64,000 nt of DNA from Gnetum montanum (taxonomy: Eukaryota > Streptophyta > Gnetopsida > Gnetales > Gnetaceae). The stretch covers positions 767,229 to 831,228 of the forward strand of contig MNCI01000808.1 of the NCBI GenBank assembly GCA_015680685.1. Direction: 5' to 3'. This document shows positions 58,080-64,000 of this stretch, piece by piece. How positions within the stretch are numbered: position 1 is the stretch's first letter; every line of letters begins with the position of its first letter. The notes under the pieces were generated by a model. It was not told where the DNA came from. It saw nothing but the letters and a program-made list of their open reading frames with translations, and made no database searches. The translations under genes were made by a program, and so were the position numbers.

Positions 58080-58635
58080 ATACTAGGAATCTAATAAATC
58101 CCTAGTGATAAAGAAAATTTAGAGGAATAAAATAGTGAGAAAGGAATGATCCTTGCTCAATAAATGATGAAACGATCTTAAAGACATAAGATCCAACTTG
58201 ACCTTGCATGATTGATTATGCACCATCATCCAAACACCATCATGTCTCACCAAGGAAAGTACCTTATGATAATAATCCAAGTAGCCTTGATAGCAAGATA
58301 ACCAATCCATACCCAAGATAACATCAGAGTTTGTTAGGTTCATGATGTGAAGATCACTAAACCAATTGGCATTCTAAATTACTAAGGTTATAGACCTACA
58401 AACATGATCAATAGTAAGCATACAACCATTAACATAGCTAAGGACAAGCCATTGATGAAGAAACCAACCCTCTAAAACAAGGCATCCAACTACAAATAGA
58501 TTAATGAAAGAATGGCTTGTACTAGGATCAATAAGAATTCAAACTACTAAATCAATAATCATACCTCCAATCTCCATTGCAGTGTTAGGTTGAGCATTGA
58601 GTTATTGATTTGTCAAGGCATATACAACCACATGC
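58080..58635 (-). pseudogene. Chromovirus B protease and RT linker
   Basis: From 58635 the minus frame reads HVVVYALTNQ, then IDPSTSHSFINLFVVGCLVL (family form F-D-S-G-A-T-H-S-F-I; here D-P-S-T). The open frame at 58343-58119 reads MNLTNSDVILGMDWLSCYQG, the chromovirus linker to RT. The gag side is missing because E7 begins at 58636. Confidence 0.82.
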
Positions 58636-60915
58636 TGTAGTGATCGAAAACATCTGTGGCTGGAACATCAAGAGGTTTTCGGGCAAATAGTTTAACCCTG
58701 GATTTGTGCGAGGTCCATGTTGGAGAGAAACGGAAGCAGGGCACCCTAAATGGGTTGATCAGATAGGGACTTAATCGGTGTATCTTAACCTTATGTAAAT
58801 TCTCGTTTCAGAAGAGAGACATGTGAGATAGATTGATGATCAATAAATGTAGGATGGTGAAAATAGTGCAAAACAACAATTATAATAAGGAAATAGAAAA
58901 AAAAACTTGGGTGAGAAAGTGCACCACCCCAAGGTCACATATTTGATTCTTTTCTTTGCTTGAAAGGTGTACAATAGGTTATGCAATGCCGGAGAGACAT
59001 AGTGAATTCAAAGGTAACTAGAATGCTCAAGAAAATTTCAACTATGCCTTCTGAAAGCCAACTTAAAAGCCAACTGCACCAAAACGGCAACTCTATTTGC
59101 CAAGAAGCCAATCAAGAAGCCAACCAGCCAAGTACTCTTGCCAATGCAAAAAAAAAAGGCCAACCCTTTGAGCATTGTTAGCTGGGGTATTTATAGGGCC
59201 AGGAGCAAGAGAGAAACGTGGTCTGGATGCCACATGTCCTGGACCCACAAACTGCTAACATGTCTATATCATGTAGGTTTGCAATGCTGGATGTGAACTT
59301 TGTTATGTTGTGACCATACCATTGGAATTGCATGTGTTGAGATCCAGTGTTCTAACAACGCAAGAAAAATGGAGCTTATGCTCTAGGACTACGTTTTCCT
59401 TGCCTTTAAAAGTAGGTTCAAACGTAGGAACAATATTTTGGGAGCTAACCAAGGGTATGAAAAATGAAGTAAAATTGTTGATTTTGCCGAGGAGATGCCA
59501 AAGTGAGGAAGATTGTTGTCACCAAGTCCTAGAGTCACCCGAATATGTCTTGATGCTTCCATGCCAATGTTGCATCACTCACATTGTTGAACACATTGGT
59601 GTAGCATAAGTAGCTACTTGCTACGCTACGCTATGCTACATAGAGTAGCATAGTGTAACCACTGGTCTTAACTGAAATTTGCATAGGAGCTGAAGAACAT
59701 TTGTTTGCAACTTTCATCGTTCATGCTAGATAGCTTTTGAACTTTTTGAACTCATGTTTGAAATTTTTTTTTTGTTTTTACATCGTTGCTACATTGTGCT
59801 ACGCTATGTAGCATAGCATAGCGTAGTAGCTAGCGTATCTTTCTTCTTTGTTCAATCTGTCATTTTCTAGCAAGAAACTTTGCTTGAGGCCTGGGGACTA
59901 AGTATGATGGGAAGTTTTGAAGGTGGAAGTCTTATCAAAGTTCTGTTTTCTTATTGGAATCACTTGGCAAGACTCTGCTAAAGCATGAGAGTCCTAAAAT
60001 TTTATGGTGTTTCACTGGCCCCTTTTTGTCAACGTCTAGAAGATCCTCCTGATAGATGTTGATAAAGAATACAAACCACCATGAAGGATAAGTCACCAAC
60101 ATCACTCTCTAGTGGTTTCTCAAACGTTGCTTTGTTGTGCCTAGGAGTAATAGGATAGTTGTGCAGGGAAAAGGGGAAAGGGTGGACTTAAGGGGACAGG
60201 TTTAGGAATAGGAAAGATGAAATGTAGCACGGTCACTCATTGGAGTACTTATGAGGGAGTCAGTGCACGTGGAAATCTTTCTTTTGTTGGCTTCTAACCT
60301 CTCATCAGAATGTTTAGAGAGGGTTAGTGTGAAATAGCTAGTGTGCCATTTTCTTAGGCACATGTTCTCTTTCTTTTTCGTCTTCTTTTCTTTTTGAGCT
60401 ATCTTTTTTTAGCTTCATTATGCTTTTGCACTTTTCTTTTGTTGTTTTTTCATTTTCATTTGTAAACAACCTTGTTGTCGCAAGATATGTGTTTCCTCCC
60501 CGGGATGAGTTGCATTACATCCATATGGGGCTTTGAACTACCTAAAAATGCTTCCCATGCGATGAGTTGCATTACGTGTGTCATGGACTTTGTGGTTGAG
60601 CATATGGGAGGGCTTTACATGTGTCAAGAAAGCTTGTAAAAGATATGTGAAAAGGGAAACTATGGGTGTGAGAAACAATATTATGAAGGTTAATAGGAAG
60701 GGAAGGATGTGCACTTCTAAGTAGCCAAGCTAGTCAGAGTGGTCACCTCAGAATGATGTGGTGTCCTATCCTCCTGGTGAAATGCATCTCTAACTGATGC
60801 CATCTTGGCTATGTGACGTCTAAAGCAGGAAGGCCAGTAGTGGTTCTAGTAGCAGATGTTGAAGGGGCTAACAACAAGGGGGCTAGGACTTGTGACGATG
60901 AGAGTGCTTAAAAGT
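58636..60915 (-). repeat. E7 3' LTR
   Basis: The left edge TGTAGTGATCG is the end of the LTR in minus sense. The TATA box is TATAAATA on the complement of 59188-59195. The right edge near 60915 is placed by the polypurine-like GGTGGGGACTTTT (minus sense) and is approximate, since no second LTR is in the window. It contains the CTACG/CTATG cluster at 59601-59836. The plus-strand frames at 58981-59181 and 59310-59609 show no motif and fall inside the LTR. Confidence 0.65.
59601..59836. repeat. Paired CTACG/CTATG clusters with a hairpin
   Basis: Two clusters (59601-59656 and 59790-59836) are built from gctacg, gctatg, gtagcatag words on both strands. Within the second, 59799-59808 (CTACGCTATG) and 59817-59826 (CATAGCGTAG) form a perfect 10-bp inverted repeat with an 8-base loop. 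Confidence 0.8.
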
Positions 60916-60930
60916 CCCCACCTAAGGCAA

Positions 60931-61316
60931 AAATCATGCAGTTTAACTGTAAGCAGAGAAGCTTAACAAATAAATGTCTATTGAGCTTAGTGGATGGTGG
61001 GGGTTGGAGGGTAGCAACTTTATGGTTGGGCCACAATAGTGCTAGGACTCTAGCAGTAGGTGCTAATAATGGAAGCTACTACCAGGGCAACGAGCTATGG
61101 TAGTGGTAGCTCCATAAGGTTAGCAAGATGTTAGATGACATCTCCGAAGGATCAGCAAGATGCTAGGGGTAGTGGCATCGCATATGTTCCAGAGGATGTT
61201 CTTTTGTTAGCGTGAACTGTGTTCTAGAACTGCAATGGCCCACCCCGTGTCGGCACTGTGCAGGCTTTCTTGTTTGAGTGGTGGTGGATGTGAGTTGGGA
61301 ACATTATGCTGCGAAC
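60931..61316. other. E7 3' untranslated DNA
   Basis: GC is somewhat higher than the surroundings, with loosely repeated agcaagatgctag / gctaggactctagcag words. No coding motif was seen. Confidence 0.5.
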
Positions 61317-61680
61317 CTAGTTTAAGGTCCTGGTAGACCATCTAATGTACTAGTTTAAGGTCTCAGACGATCACAATGTGCTAGTTTAAGGTCCTAGCAG
61401 ACCGCTATGCTAGTTGAAGGTCCCAACAAATCGCTATGCTAGTTTATCATCATAGCGAATGGTGGATGGGCCAATTTAAGGTTTTAGTAGGCTATTTATG
61501 CCAATTTAATGTCATATCGGACGTTCTATGCTAGTTTATAGTCATGGAAGACTATCAGTGCTAGTTTATAGTCATGGCGGACTATTTGTGCTAGTTTATA
61601 GTCATAGCGGACTATCTGTGCCAGTTTATAGTTGTAGCGGATTGTTTGTGCCAGTTTATAGTCGTAGTGGACTATGGATG
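61317..61680 (-). repeat. 12-unit minisatellite in the E7 3' region
   Basis: Twelve units of about 30 bp, each starting c(t/c)a(g/a)ttt and running through a gtc-t-gcgga-ct core to end in atg or gtg. The five units nearest 61680 are most alike and those nearest 61317 most diverged. It lies between integrase end and 3' LTR, where Tat/Ogre elements are known to carry tandem repeats. Confidence 0.9.
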
Positions 61681-61689
61681 CTTACCTTG

Positions 61690-62740
61690 CTTCTACATTA
61701 GATGTAGTATGGCTTCAACTCTAAGTGGTTCACAAGATTTGCAAACTCTCTGCCATCCATGTCTACCAGTTTCAAGGCTTCATTCTCATAGGATTTTGTG
61801 ACTATGAATGAACCTTCCTAGTTTGTTGAAAACTTGTCTACATGTTCATGGATAGCTTTGAGAACTAGGTCACCCATTTTGATCAGTAGTTGATGTAGGT
61901 TTGCATGATGCTTTTGCCGTTGTTTGTCCTGATACCATTCGATACAACCCAGCATCTATGCACGCTCTTCCCATAGGGAGTTAAGGTCGATGATCCTTGA
62001 CTTGTTGTTCTGGGCTTCATTCATGATGCTTGAAAGGATCATCTACAGTGATGGTACCTACAATTTAAGAGGTGACATTGCCTTAGATCTATAAACTAGG
62101 CTATAGGGAGTCTTACCTGTAGCCATCCTGCATGTGATACAATAGGCCCACAACACATAGAGGATTTGCTCATGCCATCACCTCTTTCTATTGCTAAGCA
62201 TTCTTTTAAGCAAGTTGATGATGGCCCTGTTTGTTGCTTCTACTCAACTATTTTCCTGTGGGTAGTATGGCGATGAGAAAGATTGCTTAATGCCAAGGTT
62301 GCTACAAAAGGTTCTGGTTTCCACACTACTAAACTATGGCCCATTTTCTGTCATAATAGTCATGGGAAGATCAAACCTTATTATGATGTTGTCTATGATG
62401 AAGTGGAAAACCTGTTGAGATGTAATTTTCCTAAGGAGGATAGCCTCTACCCACTTCATGATGTACTCAGTGGCAGTGATGATGAAGCTATGACCTATGG
62501 AAGACTTAGGAATTATGGGTCCTATGATATCTAGTTCCCATCACTGGAATGGCCACGTGATCTTCGTAGGATGCAACTTAGTAGGTGACACGTGTATAAG
62601 GTTTGGGTGGCATTGGCATGTGTCACACATTTTGACTTTAGCAAAGCAATCTCATTCTATGCAAGGCCAGTAATACCCTAGGCATTTGATCTTAGCTAGC
62701 ATGATCCTAGGAGCTATGTGTCCTCCACATAGTCCTTCAT
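61690..62740 (-). pseudogene. E7 integrase
   Basis: In minus order: GITGLA and KCVTHANATQTLY for the zinc-binding tail (family C-x-x-C-Q), then ELDIIGPIIPKSSIGHSFII with the first Asp. IMTENGP (stop) FSS follows, where the usual S-D-N-G is T-E-N-G. YYPQENS (stop) VEATNRAI keeps the Glu. WHEQILYVLWAYCITCRMAT, TPYSLVYRSKAMSP and LKLVDMDGREFANLVNHLEL end the domain. Moderate stop load. Confidence 0.87.
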
Positions 62741-63049
62741 AGACTTTGCTAACAATTTTTTGTGTCTCCTCCCCACCAATGCAAGTTAATAGTATTCCAT
62801 CGAAGGAGCGCTTACATAACATATTATCTCCTACGAGGACAAACTACCGTGCTCGCTTTCGGATTGCATCCCTTTGGGTGGATGTCAAGTCGTGTGGGGG
62901 TTCACCATGTGCAGGTAGGCTTTCACATTAGCATATCACTCTTGGATGTTGGTAGGGCTTACGGAGGCCACGTGTACTACTTAGGTGATAGGGTTTGTGC
63001 ATTCTGTTATTGAAGCAGGTAAAGTTGCAAATAGGTGTGGTGGCATGTT

Positions 63050-63480
63050 TAACACTAGCATAGCTAAGGCATTGGCTACGGTGTTTTCACTGCGTGGCAC
63101 ATGCTAGATGTTTGTCATGATGAACTATTTCAACAAGTTTTTGTCCAAATCACAGTAAGGTTGTAAGTTCAAAGTTTTATAGGTGTAAACTTCAGAGATT
63201 TGATTGACAACAAGTTGAGAATCACCTCATATTGCCAAATGTTGAATCTTTAATTGTTGGGCTACTAAGAGGTCCCTAAGGAGTCCTTCATACTTAGCTA
63301 AATTGTTCATACAAAGGAACATGAAGTGGTAAGAAAAAGGTTGAATGTCCCCTGAGGGGAATTTAATGACGGTAACAAAACTACCACCTCACATGGTTGA
63401 GGCACTGTCGAAATGCAAAATGGCCTCGAAATGCAATGGCATAAGGTTAATACTACTAACATGTTCATTGGGGAATTTGG
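63050..63480 (-). pseudogene. E7 archaeal-type RNase H after the canonical one
   Basis: The minus frame reads FEAILHFDSASTM (stop) GGSFVTVI, then FPSGDIQPFSYHFMFLCMNN, LAKYEGLLRDLLVAQQLKI, LAI (stop) GDSQLVVNQI, IQHVPRSENTVANALAML. These are the aRNH motifs F-D-G-A-S, C-T-N-N-x-A-E-Y-E-A-L, G-D-S-x-L-V-V-x-Q and H-V-P-R-x-x-N-x-x-A-D-A-L-A, with Lys for the catalytic Glu and Asn for the last Asp. It lies between the canonical RNase H (63560-64000) and integrase, the standard Tat position. Confidence 0.85.
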
Positions 63481-63559
63481 GTTCTATGGTTGCCTAATTA
63501 TCAATGAGTGATGTTGCAAGCTATGTAGCTATCTCTTATCCTTTCATTGACAATTGGGC

Positions 63560-64000
63560 TACATAGTGTAAATAGAATTTTGTTGTCATTGCTTTCCATC
63601 AGGCTATCCTGTTACTTTCATATAAGTTGTTCGTGATAGCCCGAAGTACGTTTCTTTTGCATATAATGTTCACTTGGCTACAGAACAGGTAGTGTCTCCA
63701 CTTATTTAGTACAAACACTAGGGAGATACAATTCCTTTTCACTTCATTGTATTTGGCTTCATATGAGATTAATGCATGGGTCAAGTAATAGACTAGGATT
63801 TTTAGAGTTGTCTTCTCTTTTTTGGCATAACAGTGCTGCAATAGATGTGTCTAAGATGGAAAGGTAGATGTAGAAAGGCTTATCCCTCTATGGTGGGTAA
63901 ATAGTTGAGAGGTGTAAAAGTTCTTTCTTTAAGTCATCGAACGCTTGTTAACATTGGGTTGTCCACTCGAAGTTAATCCCTTTCTTTAGTAAGTGTTGCA
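63560..64000 (-). pseudogene. E7 RT end and canonical RNase H (partial)
   Basis: From the window edge the minus frame reads LLKKGINFEWTTQC (stop) QAFDDLKKELL, the RT-RNase H connection, then PFYIYLSILDTSIAALL and KTTLKILVYYLTHALISYEA, then KYNEVKRNCISLVFVLNKWR and HYLFCSQVNIICKRNVLRAI, the gypsy RNase H order. RT itself lies outside the window. Confidence 0.82.

Larger units (their letters stand above)
58636..64000 (-). mobile_element. E7: 3' half of a Tat-type Ty3/gypsy element
   Basis: The sequence of chromovirus B stops at 58635 and an LTR-like region begins TGTAGTGATCG. Going up in coordinate come a polypurine-like tract (about 60915-60930), a 12-unit minisatellite, integrase, archaeal-type RNase H, canonical RNase H and the end of RT at the window edge. 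This is the usual Tat order. The 5' half lies outside the window. Confidence 0.85.

Noticed and set aside
58981-59609. Two plus-strand frames (66 and 99 codons)
   Set aside because: They lie inside the E7 LTR, antisense to it, with no motif.
61317-61680. CRISPR array
   Set aside because: The units are continuous tandem copies without unique spacers, and the context is a plant retrotransposon.
1-64000. tRNA, rRNA or snRNA genes
   Set aside because: No cloverleaf or conserved RNA motif was noticed on either strand; the tRNA-like words found are retrotransposon primer sites.

Overview
This window reads as repeat-dense nuclear DNA of a vascular plant with a large genome. It is AT-rich, has one assembly gap (164 N at 35594-35757), and consists almost entirely of old, nested retrotransposons. 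The element types are Ty3/gypsy with tRNA-Asp-like or tRNA-iMet-like primer sites, chromodomain Ty3/gypsy, Tat-type Ty3/gypsy with a second archaeal-type RNase H, Ty1/copia, and an L1-type LINE. Their style of decay fits a gymnosperm or another large-genome plant, but I cannot name the species. I found no complete host gene. The only host-like coding DNA is a papain-type protease end and a germin-like fragment, both inside a transposon LTR. There is no sign of a bacterial genome, CRISPR array, tRNA or rRNA.

Layout. 1-340 is a fragment of an LTR. 2928-16113 is element E1, a complete minus-strand Ty3/gypsy of 13.2 kb with matching LTRs and a 5-bp target duplication (AGAGT); it carries decayed gag, PR, RT, RNase H and INT plus a long extra coiled-coil ORF after pol. 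17122-22895 is chromovirus A (plus strand: LTR, gag, PR, RT), broken by a 1.1-kb insertion. 22899-23515 holds two head-to-tail solo-LTR-like repeats. 23516-about 29680 is E2, a plus-strand relative of E1 that has a gag but no recognisable pol. 30060-32504 holds an unidentified ORF piece and a minus-strand copia pol. 32536-38913 is the long 3' LTR of chromovirus B (minus strand) with a LINE inside it. 39007-54835 is E6, a plus-strand Tat-like element of 15.8 kb with 5-bp target duplication CCAAG, inserted into the chromodomain of chromovirus B. Chromovirus B resumes at 54841-58635. 58636-64000 is the 3' half of E7, another Tat element (minus strand), which runs off the window.

The two Tat-like elements place the second RNase H differently: E6 has it between protease and RT, E7 between the canonical RNase H and integrase. 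Both E1 and E6 carry an extra ORF between pol and the 3' LTR, and each has a TATA-type promoter-like block upstream of it; in E1 that block looks like a shortened copy of the LTR promoter. The two LTRs of E6 each captured a different insertion. The 5' LTR holds a 1.5-kb piece with the protease and germin fragments. The 3' LTR holds a GC-rich, poly(A)-tailed 1.44-kb retrocopy flanked by a 12-16 bp duplication, coding for a coiled-coil protein with an HPD-containing J-domain-like stretch.

Most ORFs are broken by stops that look like C-to-T or G-to-A changes (CAG to TAG, CGA to TGA, TGG to TAG), as expected of methylated, silenced repeats. Domain limits below are therefore approximate, and calls rest on reading conserved motifs across frames by eye.
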